Origin: Micromonospora marina
GTDB lineage: Bacteria > Actinomycetota > Actinomycetes > Mycobacteriales > Micromonosporaceae
Direction of reading: 5' to 3'
NCBI RefSeq assembly: GCF_900091565.1
Contig: NZ_FMCV01000004.1
Location: 352,572 to 416,571 of the forward strand
DNA length: 64,000 nucleotides
Every line of letters begins with the position of its first letter. The stretch's first letter is position 1. Made by a program: the position numbers and the translations under genes. The notes under the pieces were generated by a model that was given only the letters and a program-made list of their open reading frames with translations, was not told the DNA's origin and did not search any database. Shown here in pieces: positions 7,859 through 17,569 of the stretch.

Positions 7859-9469
7859 TCAGCCGGGCAGGGGCGCCTCGTCGCCTCGGGTGCGGCGCGG
7901 GTTGACCAGCCGGCGGACCATCGGGGCGGCGTTCCAGCGGGCCGCGCCGACCAGGTCCCGGGCGTGTTCCAGCACCGTGTAGTCGGGCCGCGCCATGCCT
8001 TCGGCGATGGCCCGGTCGAGGTCGTTGCCGCACCGGGTGAGCACGCTGTCGAAGTCCCGGCGGACCGGTTCCAGCAGGTCGTAGCCGAAGGACCGGTGCA
8101 GCCGGGCGAACAGCGGCTTGTAGAGGCGGGCCCGCTCGTGCAGCCCGGACGAGTACGACATCGGGTTCTTGGGCCGCTGCCTCACGTAGGCGGGCAGCAC
8201 GTCGGCGAAGGCCCGCCGGACGATCCACTTCTCCTGCCCGTCGCGCAGCTTCACGTCCAGCGGCAGCCGCATGGCCAGTTCGACGACGCTGAGGTCGAGG
8301 AACGGCACCCGGGCCTCCACACCGTGCGCCATGCTGGCCCGGTCCACCCGTTGCAGCTCGGTCCGGCACAGGTTGCGGATCTTGTGCAGGAACAGCCGGC
8401 GGGACCGCTCCGGCCCGACCCGGCGGTACATCGGGTACCCGCCGAACAGCTCGTCCGAGCCGTCGCCGGTGAGCACCACCCGGACGCCCATCTCGCGCAG
8501 CCGCCGGAAGATCGGCACCGAGACGACAGCGTTGATGATGTCGCCGTACTCGGTCAGCTCGGAGATCCGGATCGCTTCGCGGACGTCGGCGAGCCGGATG
8601 TCGCGCGGCCGCAGCTCGATCACCTCGTGCGGGACGCCGAGGTCGGCGGCGAGCCGCCGGGCGTACGCGACGTCCGGGCTCTCCGGCACGCCGATGGTGA
8701 CCGCCACGCAGTCCGGGTGCAGTTCCCGGGCGTGCAGCAGCGCCAGTGAGCTGTCCAGGCCGCCGGAGAGCACCACGCCGACGGTGAGGTCGGTGTCCAG
8801 TCGGGCGCGCATGGCGTCGGTGAGGGCGACGCGCACCAGTAGCGCCGCCTCGTCCGGGTCGTCGATCACGGGCAGGCCGTCGCCGAGGGTGAGCAGGTCG
8901 ACGTGCGGGCCGATCCGGACCGGTCGGCCCGGCTCGACCCAGCCGTGATGCCCGGGCGCCACCTCGCCGATCGGCGCGCCGTGCCCGACCAGCGCCTTGA
9001 CCTCGGAGGCGAGGTGCAGACAGCCGGGCAGGCGGGACCAGTACAGCGGCTTGACGCCGAGCGGGTCACGGGCCAGGTACGCCCGGCCGGTGTCGCGTTC
9101 GACGACCACGAACGCGTACTCGCCGCGCAGCCGGCGTACTGCGTTCCCGCCCCACCGGCGGAAGGCGGCGAGCACCACCTCGGTGTCGCCGGCGGTCGTG
9201 AACCGGTGCCCCAGCCGGGTCAGCTCGGCGCGCAGCTCGTGGTGGTTGAAGATCTCGCCGTTGAAGCAGAGCAGGTGCCGCTCGTCCGGCGACATCCACG
9301 GCTGGACGGAGCGTTCCCGGTCCACGATCCGCAGCCGCCGTACGCCCGCCAGGAGGCCTTTCTCCTGCCGGGTCTCGGTGACCTCACCACGTGGCGCGAG
9401 CGCGGCGAGCATCCGCCGGAAGGTGGCCGGGTCCGCGTCGGGGCCGATGCTCAGCGCGATGCCGCACAC
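7859..9469 (-). CDS. asnB: asparagine synthetase (glutamine-hydrolysing) family protein
   Basis: A 536-residue two-domain enzyme starting GTG-TGC, so mature Cys2 is the class II amidotransferase nucleophile (CGIALS). The glutaminase domain (about 1-190) shows FNGEIFNHHELR. The synthetase domain shows the ATP-pyrophosphatase loop SGGLDSS and TGDGSDELFGGYP. The protein should form Asn or a related amide from Gln and ATP. It begins four bases after the stop of the upstream putative peptidase gene, so the two are likely translationally coupled. That partner is unusual for a simple Asn-supply enzyme, so a role in amidating a peptide or specialised product is possible. The intact Cys2 argues against a lasso-peptide cyclase. 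Confidence 0.88.
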   Translation of the reverse strand: MCGIALSIGPDADPATFRRMLAALAPRGEVTETRQEKGLLAGVRRLRIVDRERSVQPWMSPDERHLLCFNGEIFNHHELRAELTRLGHRFTTAGDTEVVLAAFRRWGGNAVRRLRGEYAFVVVERDTGRAYLARDPLGVKPLYWSRLPGCLHLASEVKALVGHGAPIGEVAPGHHGWVEPGRPVRIGPHVDLLTLGDGLPVIDDPDEAALLVRVALTDAMRARLDTDLTVGVVLSGGLDSSLALLHARELHPDCVAVTIGVPESPDVAYARRLAADLGVPHEVIELRPRDIRLADVREAIRISELTEYGDIINAVVSVPIFRRLREMGVRVVLTGDGSDELFGGYPMYRRVGPERSRRLFLHKIRNLCRTELQRVDRASMAHGVEARVPFLDLSVVELAMRLPLDVKLRDGQEKWIVRRAFADVLPAYVRQRPKNPMSYSSGLHERARLYKPLFARLHRSFGYDLLEPVRRDFDSVLTRCGNDLDRAIAEGMARPDYTVLEHARDLVGAARWNAAPMVRRLVNPRRTRGDEAPLPG

Positions 9470-9472
9470 CTG

Positions 9473-10432
9473 TCACACCCCCATCTCGGTCTCGTACGCC
9501 CGCCGGTAACGGCGGCGGGCGGCCGGGGCGAGGCACACGTGCCAGGCCTGGCCCTCGTCGACCACGTTCACCTCGCCGGCGTCCTGGCGGGCCAGCAGCA
9601 GCCCGGCGAGCACCGGGCGGGCGCCGAACCGGTCGTACCACTCCAGCTCGACGTCGGCGGCCCAGCCGAGGCAGTGCCCGCTGGGCACCATCGCGGCGTA
9701 CCCGAGGCGGCGCAGCCGGTACTGGTGCTCGGCGCTGCGGGCCAGGCTGGTCACCCACAGCGGCGGCGTGCCGTCCGGCGCGACTGCCGTGAACTCCCGG
9801 GCCAGGTCGTTGAGGAACGCGATCATCTCGCGGCGGGCCCGGCGGAACAGCAGCCCGGCGGTACGCGGGGTGGCGGCCGGGCGCAGCCGCCGCCGCACCG
9901 CCCGCAGTCCGCGCCCTACCACTGTGGCGGGCTGTTCCTGGTAGCGGAACTCGATCAGGCCGCGACGGCGCAGCCACTCCAGGTCGACCAGTTCGGTGCT
10001 GGCCCTGACCTGGTCGTCGGTGAGGAACGTCGGGCTGTCCCGCCACCAGAGGACATCGACGCGGGAGAGCAGGTAGATCCGGACCAGCGCGGTGAGGTCC
10101 TGCGCCGAGCTGCGCGCGTTGGGCTGGTAGCGGGCCATCTCCAGCAGCAGCGTCTCCCGGGCCCCGATCAGGCCCTGCGGCGTGACGTCGAGGACGGCGG
10201 CGATGGCCGGTTCACGCAGCCGCTGGTCGAGCAGCACCTGGCGGGCGGTGACCGACGGCGCGTCGGCGAGCGCGCCCACCTCGACCAGGAGTTCCGCCAC
10301 CGCCGCCCGGTATGCGGAGAGGTCCGGCTCGGCACCGGCCCGGGGACCGGCGGCGGGCACCCGCCGCGCGGGGGCGGTGGACGTGACGGCGGGACCGGGC
10401 TGGCGACCGGGGCTGCGGCTGGGCACTCGCAT
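9473..10432 (-). CDS. DUF5715/M15-like putative zinc peptidase
   Basis: A 319-residue protein without a clear signal peptide. The start ATG at 10432 has a GGAG ribosome site (GGGGACGGAGACC). The C-terminal 130 residues carry the layout of M15 (VanY-like) and DUF5715 proteins: VTSLARSAEHQYRL, then SGHCLGWAAD (SxHxxGxAxD, zinc His and Asp) and later EGQAWH (second zinc His). The N-terminal 180 residues are helical and unrecognised. It is the first gene of a two-gene unit with the asparagine synthetase homologue. Peptidase activity is inferred from the motif alone. The absence of an export signal argues against ordinary D-Ala-D-Ala carboxypeptidase work on peptidoglycan. Confidence 0.6.
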   Translation of the reverse strand: MRVPSRSPGRQPGPAVTSTAPARRVPAAGPRAGAEPDLSAYRAAVAELLVEVGALADAPSVTARQVLLDQRLREPAIAAVLDVTPQGLIGARETLLLEMARYQPNARSSAQDLTALVRIYLLSRVDVLWWRDSPTFLTDDQVRASTELVDLEWLRRRGLIEFRYQEQPATVVGRGLRAVRRRLRPAATPRTAGLLFRRARREMIAFLNDLAREFTAVAPDGTPPLWVTSLARSAEHQYRLRRLGYAAMVPSGHCLGWAADVELEWYDRFGARPVLAGLLLARQDAGEVNVVDEGQAWHVCLAPAARRRYRRAYETEMGV

Positions 10433-10533
10433 GGTCTCCGTCCCCTCTCGGTCAGGACACGGCGTGATTGGGCCTGCATACAGCGTAATGAGCTGGGCGT
10501 CCGCAATCGTCCCATCTCCCCCGATGTGCCCGA

Positions 10534-11352
10534 TCAGGTGGCGGACGGCGATGCCAGCGCCTGCACCTCCTCGTATCCGGGCGCTGCCGGCAGGCCCGCG
10601 TCGCGCCCGGCGCCGATCGCGTCGGTCAGGTGCAGCGCCGCCCCGAGGGCCGCCCGGAACAGCAGCGAGCCGGTGCTGACCCGGGCCACCCCGAGCCGTC
10701 CGAGGGCGGCGAGGTCCGGCCCGCCCGGCCGGTACAGCACGTTGAGCGGCAACCCCACCTCGGCGGCGAGCACGCCGACCAGGTCGTCGGGCGCGCCCGG
10801 CACGAACAGCCCGTCGGCGCCCGCGGCCCGGAACAGCGCCGCCCGCCGCAGCGCCTCGTCCAGCGGCGACGGCACACCCAGCCACCAGGCGTCGGTGCGG
10901 GCGTTGACGAAGACCTGCGGTACCGCGGCGCGGACCGCCGCGACCACGGCGGCGACGTGCTCCGCCGGGGCCAGGCGACCGTCCGGGCGGCCGTCCTCCA
11001 GGTTCACGCCGGCCACGCCGAGCGCGGCCAGCTCGCCGGCGTAAGCCGCCACCTCCGCCGGATCGTCGTGGAAGCCGTCCTCGACGTCCACCGTCAGCAG
11101 CGCCGGCAGGTTTCGCAGCCGGTACGCCAGCTCCAGCGTCTCGGCGCGGGTGGCACGGACCGCGTCCGGCCGGCCGGCGGCAGCAGCCACACCCAGGCTC
11201 GTCGTGCCGATCGCCGGATGGCCCCGGGCGGCGAGCGCCGCGGCGGAGGCGTGGTCCCAGGCGTTCGGCAGCAGCAGCGGGTCGCCGGGCCGGTGCAGCT
11301 CCCGGAACACGCGGTACCGGTCGGTCATCGCAGGGATCGTCGGTGACTCCAT
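10534..11352 (-). CDS. isocitrate lyase/PEP mutase family protein
   Basis: A 272-residue TIM-barrel enzyme of the ICL/PEPM superfamily. The start ATG at 11352 has the ribosome site GGTGGGG, which is better than that of the internal ATG at 11328. Landmarks are LLLPNAWDHASAAALA, GTTSLGVAAAAG, LLTVDVEDGF (Mg-binding acidic residues), GVNLEDG and NARTDAWW. The ICL catalytic KKCGH motif is absent, so the protein belongs to the carboxyphosphonoenolpyruvate-mutase/2-methylisocitrate-lyase-like branch that cleaves or rearranges 2-oxo acid derivatives. The exact substrate is unknown. Neighbouring genes give no pathway hint. Confidence 0.85.
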   Translation of the reverse strand: MESPTIPAMTDRYRVFRELHRPGDPLLLPNAWDHASAAALAARGHPAIGTTSLGVAAAAGRPDAVRATRAETLELAYRLRNLPALLTVDVEDGFHDDPAEVAAYAGELAALGVAGVNLEDGRPDGRLAPAEHVAAVVAAVRAAVPQVFVNARTDAWWLGVPSPLDEALRRAALFRAAGADGLFVPGAPDDLVGVLAAEVGLPLNVLYRPGGPDLAALGRLGVARVSTGSLLFRAALGAALHLTDAIGAGRDAGLPAAPGYEEVQALASPSAT

Positions 11353-11471
11353 CGCCCCACCGTAGGGCGCTGACAGTTCGGTCCGGACCGAACGATCCGG
11401 CCGGGCACACCCGGCGGTCCGGGCGAGCGGGACCGGTGCCGCGGGGCGCGGGCAGGTCGGGCGCGGGCGGG

Positions 11472-12215
11472 TCAGGCGCGGGCGGGACCGCTGCCGCGGG
11501 ACGCGGGCGGGGCCAGCAGCGCCGGGTCGAGCCCGAGCGTCTCGGCCAGCGCGTCCCGCCCCGCCGGGGTGACCCGGATCGCCCGGCCGGTGCCGCGCAC
11601 GGTCCAGCCGAGGTCGAGGAAGCGCCCGCACAGTGCCGCCCCGACCGCACCCGCCAGGTGCGGGCGGCGTTCGGTCCAGTCCAGGCAGTCGCGGACCAGG
11701 GGCCGCCGGGTGGCGCGCAGCGGCTCGACGGGTACGCCGAGACCGGCCAGCCAGGTCACGCCGGTGCCGGTCAGCGCGAGGCCGCCGGAGCGGTCGAGCA
11801 CGCCACGCGTGAGCAGGGCGTCGTGCAGCAGCACGCCGAGGCGCCCGGCCAGGTGGTCGTAGCAGGTGCGGGCGTACGCCAGGGCGGCGCCTTCGGACGC
11901 GGCGCGCAACGTGCGGGGCGGGGTGGCCGGGGTCGGCGCCCGTGCGGCCAGCTCCTCGACGAGCTGGGCGACGCCCGGGTCGGCGAGGCGGATGTACCGG
12001 TGACGGCCCTGCCGCTCCTCGGCGAGCAGGCCGCCGGCCACCAGCCGGGTGAGGTGGTCGCTGGCGGTGGACGCGGCGACCCCGGCGGCGCGGGCCAGCT
12101 CGCCTGCGGTCCAGGCGCGGCCGTCGAGCAGGGCGAGGCAGAAGCCGGCCCGGGTGGGGTCGGCGAGCAGCGCGGCGAACCCGGCGAGGCCGCGGCCGTC
12201 GGCGCCAGTGGTCAT
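11472..12215 (-). CDS. ArsR-type winged-helix transcriptional regulator
   Basis: A 247-residue regulator; the start is taken at ATG 12215 because the winged helix begins just after it. DNA-binding core at about 10-85: LLADPTRAGFCLALLDGRAW, then the recognition helix AGVAASTASDHLTRLVAGGLL and the wing RQGRHRYIRL. The remaining 160 residues form a C-terminal domain with no CxC metal-binding motif, so it is probably not a metal sensor. It is longer than classic ArsR proteins (about 110 residues) and matches a larger actinobacterial subtype. Its operator is not evident. Confidence 0.85.
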   Translation of the reverse strand: MTTGADGRGLAGFAALLADPTRAGFCLALLDGRAWTAGELARAAGVAASTASDHLTRLVAGGLLAEERQGRHRYIRLADPGVAQLVEELAARAPTPATPPRTLRAASEGAALAYARTCYDHLAGRLGVLLHDALLTRGVLDRSGGLALTGTGVTWLAGLGVPVEPLRATRRPLVRDCLDWTERRPHLAGAVGAALCGRFLDLGWTVRGTGRAIRVTPAGRDALAETLGLDPALLAPPASRGSGPARA

Positions 12216-12408
12216 CGGCCCATGCTGGCACGGGCACGGTTCGGGCCGCGCCGAAGAGTCCGCGGTGTGGACGTTCCCGGCGGACACGACGCCACGGATC
12301 GGGCTGGTGGCGCACGGCGGCGCGTCGCCAGCGGTGACCGCGGAGTCCGCCTACCCGCGCTTCCACCGCTCACGACCGCGGAGCCGTCCCCCTGTGGGCC
12401 GCCCCGGC

Positions 12409-12942
12409 TCAGCCGCCGGTACGGGGAGAGGCGGTGGTCAGCTCGCTGACCGTGCGGGTGTCGCCGTCGTAGCTGCGCGCCGCCACGAACGCACCGGCCG
12501 GCGGGTGCGCCCCGGCGACCGCCCGGGCCCGGCGCCGGTCCGCCGCACCGAACCGCAACGCCAGGCTCAGGTGCGGCACCCATCGGCCGGGCTGGTGCCA
12601 CGAGTGCCCGCCGGACGCCTCGGCGAGCACGTCCCAGACCGCGCCGTGCAGCGCGACGAGCTGCGGTGCCGGGCGGACCAGCCACACCAGTGGCGCGCTG
12701 CCGTCGAGCACCGCCACCCGGCCCAGCCGCACCGGCAGCGGCAGCGCCGCGTCGCAGAGGTCGGCCAGGCGCTGCTCGGCGCCGGGCGGGAAATCCTCCA
12801 CCGAGGCGAGCGTCAGGTGCGGCCGGTTCGTCGGGTGCGTGTTGCGGGCCAGGCTGGGCAGCCCGGCGGCGGCGAGCCGGTGCCAGGCGGCGCGAACCGC
12901 CGCTTCCAGTTCGGGTGAGCAGAGCAGTTCGACCGTCCGCAC
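12409..12942 (-). CDS. 2H phosphoesterase (2'-5' RNA ligase/LigT-like)
   Basis: A 177-residue protein with two HxT/S motifs spaced as in the 2H superfamily: RPHLTLAS near residue 41 and WVPHLSLAL near residue 121, plus the N-terminal strand MRTVELLC. These proteins hydrolyse cyclic phosphodiesters or ligate 2'-5' RNA ends. The cellular substrate in actinomycetes is not established. It is a single gene beside a decayed locus, with no operon partner. Confidence 0.85.
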   Translation of the reverse strand: MRTVELLCSPELEAAVRAAWHRLAAAGLPSLARNTHPTNRPHLTLASVEDFPPGAEQRLADLCDAALPLPVRLGRVAVLDGSAPLVWLVRPAPQLVALHGAVWDVLAEASGGHSWHQPGRWVPHLSLALRFGAADRRRARAVAGAHPPAGAFVAARSYDGDTRTVSELTTASPRTGG

Positions 12943-12951
12943 GTGATCAGG

Positions 12952-13240
12952 CTAGTCGCCGGCGACCGCGCGTGACGCCCCGTACGTCAGAGCCAGCCGG
13001 CGTCGCGCCCGCCGGACCGCCGCCAGCGCGGGATCGACGTGACGCGCCCCGGAGTGCACCCGGCGGATCACGTCGGCCAGCGCGCCGCCGGGGCCCCCTC
13101 GGCGAGGAACCCCGCACCCCGGCGGTGAGCGCCGGGCGGAGTTGGGCGGGCCGGCCGTGTCCGGTGAGGATCACCGGGGCGCAGCCGGGCAGGGCCCGGG
13201 TCAGCTCGGCGGCGACCTCGCCGCCGCCGGGCGGCGGCAG
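12952..13240 (-). pseudogene. remnant of a NarL/LuxR-type response regulator (frameshifted, no HTH)
   Basis: Reading leftward, one frame gives EVAAELTRALPGCAPVILTG then LRPALTAGVRG. The next frame continues the same family sequence with FLAEGAPGGALADVIRRVHS and ARHVDPALA before a TAG at 12952-12954. This is the C-terminal half of a receiver domain and its linker. The two parts are out of register by one missing base near 13108-13112, and the HTH domain that should follow DPALA is absent. The N-terminal half, with the phosphoacceptor Asp, is also missing. I read it as a decayed gene. Confidence 0.65.
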
Positions 13241-13284
13241 TGGGCCGACCGGCGCGCGCTGGCGGCGCAGCTCGCCGGGCGGCC

Positions 13285-13479
13285 GTGTGGGGCGGGCTGG
13301 CGGTCGTGGCGAAGACCGCGTGCACCGACCTCGCCGGGGCGCTGGTGGGTGTGGGCTGGCTCGTCCATGCGGCCTGGGACGCCTGGTACCACCGCACCGG
13401 CACGGTGGTGCCGCGCGGGTACGCGCTGTTCGACGTCGGAGTGGGCCTCACCACGCTGCTGGCCGTCCTGTGCCGGTGA
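13285..13479 (+). pseudogene. 5'-truncated small membrane protein gene
   Basis: About 64 residues with two hydrophobic helices (LAGALVGVGWLVHAAWDAWY, then a second from FDVGVGLTTLLAVLC) end at TGA 13477-13479. The sequence looks like the C-terminal end of a larger membrane protein. Upstream of 13285 the frame runs into the opposite-strand response-regulator remnant and has no good start or ribosome site. The junction of two unrelated broken genes near 13240 marks a deletion scar. A functional small protein starting at 13240 or 13285 is possible but not favoured. Confidence 0.45.
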
Positions 13480-13511
13480 TCCGGCGGGGGCACGGGGCCG
13501 CGCCGGATCAC
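13476..13511 (+). terminator. inverted repeat at the end of the truncated membrane gene
   Basis: GTGATCCGGCG (13476-13486) pairs with CGCCGGATCAC (13501-13511) over 11 bases with a 14-base loop. The stop codon lies in the left arm. It is probably the old terminator of the decayed gene and insulates the helicase gene downstream. Confidence 0.55.
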
Positions 13512-13597
13512 CCGGACGGGACGGCACGCAGGTGGCGCGGCGAACGTTTGCCCCGGTCGCCGCGACCGCCGCGCGGCGGTGATGAAAAACTTGTCGC

Positions 13598-15355
13598 ATG
13601 ACCGCCGCACCGACCCCGACCGACCCCGCCGTTCCCGCCGACGCCGAGGAGGCCATCGCGTTCGCCGACCTCGGGCTGCGCACCGAGTTGCTGGGCGCGC
13701 TGTCCGCGCTCGGTTACGAGGAACCGACCCCGATCCAGCGGGAGGCCATCCCCCCGTTGCTGGCCGGGCAGGATCTCCTGGGCCAGGCGGCGACCGGTAC
13801 GGGCAAGACCGCCGCGTTCGCGCTGCCGCTGTTGCAGCGGATGCCGGTGGGGCGGGCCGAGGGCGACCCGGTGTCGCTGGTGCTGGTGCCGACGCGGGAG
13901 CTGGCGGTGCAGGTCTCCGAGGCGTTCCACCGCTACGGCAAGGACCTGGGGGCGAGGGTGCTGCCGATCTACGGCGGGCAGCCGATCGGCCGGCAGCTAC
14001 GCGCCCTCGACCACGGGGTGGACGTGGTGGTGGCGACGCCGGGCCGGGCCCTCGATCACATCGCCCGGGGCACGCTGCGGCTCGGCGCGCTGGCCACGGT
14101 CGTGCTGGACGAGGCGGACGAGATGCTCGACATGGGCTTCGCCGAGGACATCGAGGCGATCCTGGAGCACGCCCCGGCCGGCCGGCAGACGGTGCTGTTC
14201 TCGGCCACCATGCCGGCCCGCATCGACGGGCTGGCCCGGCAGCACCTGACCGACCCGGTCCGCATCCGGATCGAGCGGGAGCGGCCGGTCGCCGGGGAGG
14301 CCCCCCGGGTGCGGCAGAGCGCGTACATCGTGGCCCGGGGCCACAAGCCGGCCGCGCTGGGCCGGGTGCTGGACGTGGAGTCGCCCACCGCGGCGATCGT
14401 GTTCTGCCGCAGCCGGGAGGAGGTGGACCGGCTCACCGAGACGATGAACGGCCGGGGCTACCGGGCCGAGGCGCTGCACGGCGGGATGAGCCAGGAGCAG
14501 CGGGACCGGGTGATGGGCCGGCTGCGGTCCGGAACGGCGGACCTGCTCGTGGCCACCGACGTGGCGGCCCGAGGGCTGGACGTCGAGCAGCTCACCCACG
14601 TGGTCAACTACGACGTACCGTCTGCCCCGGAGTCGTACGTGCACCGCATCGGCCGGGTGGGCCGGGCCGGCCGGGAGGGCGTGGCGATCACGCTCGCCGA
14701 GCCGCGTGAGCACCGGATGCTCAAGACCATCGAGCGGGTCACCGGGCAGCGGATCGCCATCGACAAGATTCCCACGGTGGCGGACATGCGTACCCGGCGA
14801 CTGGAGCTGACCCAGGGCGCGCTGCGGGAGAGCCTGCTGGAGGACGACCTCGACCCGTACCGGGCGATCGTGGAGTCGCTCACCGACGAGTTCGACCTGG
14901 TCGAGGTGGCGCTGGCGGCGGTGAAGCTGGCGCACGAGGCGACGTCGCCGGGCTCGGACGACGAGGAGGAGATCCCGCAGGTTCCGGTCCGCGGCCCGCG
15001 CGAGGGCCGGCCGGAGACCGGCGGGCGGGGCGAGCGCCGCGGCCCGGGCCGGCCGCGTACCGGCGGCACCACCCAGGTCTTCATCGGGCTGGGCCGCCGG
15101 GCCGGGGTTCGGCCGCAGGACCTGGTCGGCGCGATCACCGGGGAGACCCGGATCAGTGGCCGGGACATCGGCTCGATCGAGATCGCCGACCGGTTCTCGC
15201 TGGTCGAGGTGCCGCAGGCGGTGGCCGACGAGATCATCGCGGGGCTGCGCGGCACCACCATCAAGGGGCGCAAGGCCACGGTACGCCGGGACCGGGACGG
15301 CGACGGGCCGGGCGAGCGCCGCGACCGGGGCTACGAGCGGCGCGACCGCCGCTGA
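13598..15355 (+). CDS. DEAD-box ATP-dependent RNA helicase (CsdA/DeaD-like)
   Basis: A 585-residue helicase. In order: Q motif with AFADLGL and PTPIQ, Walker A ATGTGKT, PTRELAVQV, DEADEML, SATMP, then RecA-2 motifs CRSREEV, VATDVAARGLD and HRIGRVGRAG. The C-terminal part (about 480-570) holds a DbpA/CsdA-type RNA-binding domain (VFIGLGRRAGVRPQDLVGAI, and RFSLVEVPQAVA), ending in an Arg/Asp-rich basic tail. Such enzymes unwind structured RNA in ribosome assembly and cold or stress adaptation. It is a single gene convergent with lon. The start is the ATG at 13598, with no strong Shine-Dalgarno, and translation may be leaderless. Confidence 0.93.
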   Translation: MTAAPTPTDPAVPADAEEAIAFADLGLRTELLGALSALGYEEPTPIQREAIPPLLAGQDLLGQAATGTGKTAAFALPLLQRMPVGRAEGDPVSLVLVPTRELAVQVSEAFHRYGKDLGARVLPIYGGQPIGRQLRALDHGVDVVVATPGRALDHIARGTLRLGALATVVLDEADEMLDMGFAEDIEAILEHAPAGRQTVLFSATMPARIDGLARQHLTDPVRIRIERERPVAGEAPRVRQSAYIVARGHKPAALGRVLDVESPTAAIVFCRSREEVDRLTETMNGRGYRAEALHGGMSQEQRDRVMGRLRSGTADLLVATDVAARGLDVEQLTHVVNYDVPSAPESYVHRIGRVGRAGREGVAITLAEPREHRMLKTIERVTGQRIAIDKIPTVADMRTRRLELTQGALRESLLEDDLDPYRAIVESLTDEFDLVEVALAAVKLAHEATSPGSDDEEEIPQVPVRGPREGRPETGGRGERRGPGRPRTGGTTQVFIGLGRRAGVRPQDLVGAITGETRISGRDIGSIEIADRFSLVEVPQAVADEIIAGLRGTTIKGRKATVRRDRDGDGPGERRDRGYERRDRR

Positions 15356-15388
15356 GCCCGGCGTCCCCGGCGGGCGGACGCGACGAGA

Positions 15389-15420
15389 GCCCCGGCCACC
15401 ACGCGTACGGTGGCCGGGGC
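15389..15420. terminator. bidirectional terminator between helicase and lon
   Basis: A perfect 12-bp stem, GCCCCGGCCACC with GGTGGCCGGGGC, encloses an 8-base loop between two convergent genes. There is no T-run. Confidence 0.7.
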
Positions 15421-15428
15421 GACGGTCG

Positions 15429-16781
<1,353 letters not shown>

Positions 16782-16803
16782 CGAGCACCTGCCATCACGT
16801 TGG

Positions 16804-16824
16804 TTGAGCGTGCTTGGCTCAAGT
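16804..16824 (-). promoter_or_regulatory. HAIR-type HspR operator upstream of lon
   Basis: The arms GTTGAGC (16804-16810) and GCTCAAG (16818-16824) are separated by exactly seven bases. They match the HspR-associated inverted repeat (CTTGAGT-N7-ACTCAAG) except for the outermost left base and a symmetric T/A to C/G change. It lies 22-43 bases upstream of the lon start. HspR control of lon is known in Streptomyces, so heat-shock derepression is likely here. Confidence 0.75.
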
Positions 16825-17016
16825 AACAAACCGTGCCCCTTGTTCCGGGTTGTGAGCCACACCACTGCGAGGCGGTGCGTTCCCGCGCTCGCGGCCCAAT
16901 GGCGGCACCCTTTACCACGGACCCGCCGAATGGAAACAGTCGGCTATTCTTGCGGAATTACGGCATGGTAGGTCAAACTCTTAGCCACACCCCGCCCGAC
17001 ACAGGGAGTAATGGCG

Positions 17017-17364
17017 ATGGCAAGGAAAGTAATCACTGTTCTGACCGACGACCTCGACGGCGGAAAGGCCGATCGGACCGTCGAGTTCAGCCTGGACGGC
17101 GTGGCGTACACGATCGACGTCTCCGACGAGAACGCGGGCGTCCTGCGCAAGGCGCTGGATCCCTACATCAACGCTGGCAGGCGAATGGGCCGGGGAGCGG
17201 CCGAGGCCCCCCGCGGCGCCCGACGCACCACCCGGCCGAGCACCTCGGGAATGGACCGCGAGCAGAACCGCGCCATCCGGGAATGGGCCGCCAAGAACGG
17301 GTTCGAGATTTCCGAGCGCGGACGCATCCCGGTGTCGGTCGTCGAGGCGTACAAGAACCGCTGA
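17017..17364 (+). CDS. lsr2: Lsr2-like nucleoid-associated protein
   Basis: A 115-residue homologue of the H-NS-like xenogeneic silencer Lsr2. The N-terminal dimerisation domain ([20 protein letters not shown] ... [13 protein letters not shown]) is followed by a basic, flexible linker and a C-terminal AT-rich-DNA-binding domain ([22 protein letters not shown]). The RGR core inserts in the minor groove. I chose the ATG at 17017 because GGAG is eight bases upstream; the ATG at 17011 is only two bases from it. The gene is divergent from lon, and its upstream stretch (16930-16985) is noticeably A/T richer than its surroundings, possibly for self-binding (inference). Confidence 0.95.
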   Translation: MARKVITVLTDDLDGGKADRTVEFSLDGVAYTIDVSDENAGVLRKALDPYINAGRRMGRGAAEAPRGARRTTRPSTSGMDREQNRAIREWAAKNGFEISERGRIPVSVVEAYKNR

Positions 17365-17392
17365 CCGCCGCCGGTTCACCGTCGGGCATCCC

Positions 17393-17422
17393 GGGGTCAC
17401 GCTGAGAAATCGGCGTGGCCCC
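17393..17422 (+). terminator. terminator of lsr2
   Basis: GGGGTCACGC and GCGTGGCCCC (one mismatch) form a 10-bp stem with a 10-base loop, 29 bases after the lsr2 stop. Confidence 0.6.
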
Positions 17423-17526
17423 GATCGGCTTTCCACGGCCGGCGATTTCCATCCCGCCGGATACCGCCGCCCGAGATTTCTTTCGGGACCACCTCCCACC
17501 GTGCCCGTACGCGGGAACGGCAGCAG

Positions 17527-17551
17527 CCGCCCGGAGGAGCCCTCCGGACGG
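17527..17551 (-). terminator. terminator of the secreted protein gene
   Basis: CCGCCCGGAGG and CCTCCGGACGG (one mismatch) form an 11-bp stem with a 3-base loop, just past the stop of the leftward gene at 17570. Confidence 0.6.
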
Positions 17552-17569
17552 CCGCTACCGTTCGCCCGC

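Noticed and set aside
6977..10432. Lasso-peptide or other RiPP cluster (transglutaminase-like, asparagine-synthetase-like)
   Set aside because: The synthetase has intact Cys2 and both active domains, no precursor or RRE gene was found, and the transglutaminase gene is convergent rather than in an operon.
9473..11650. A 725-codon protein joining the DUF5715-like gene with sequence antisense to and beyond the PEP-mutase gene
   Set aside because: The upstream 400 codons are in the wrong frame of the 10534-11352 gene and are Gly/Arg-rich; the ATG at 10432 with GGAG is the credible start.
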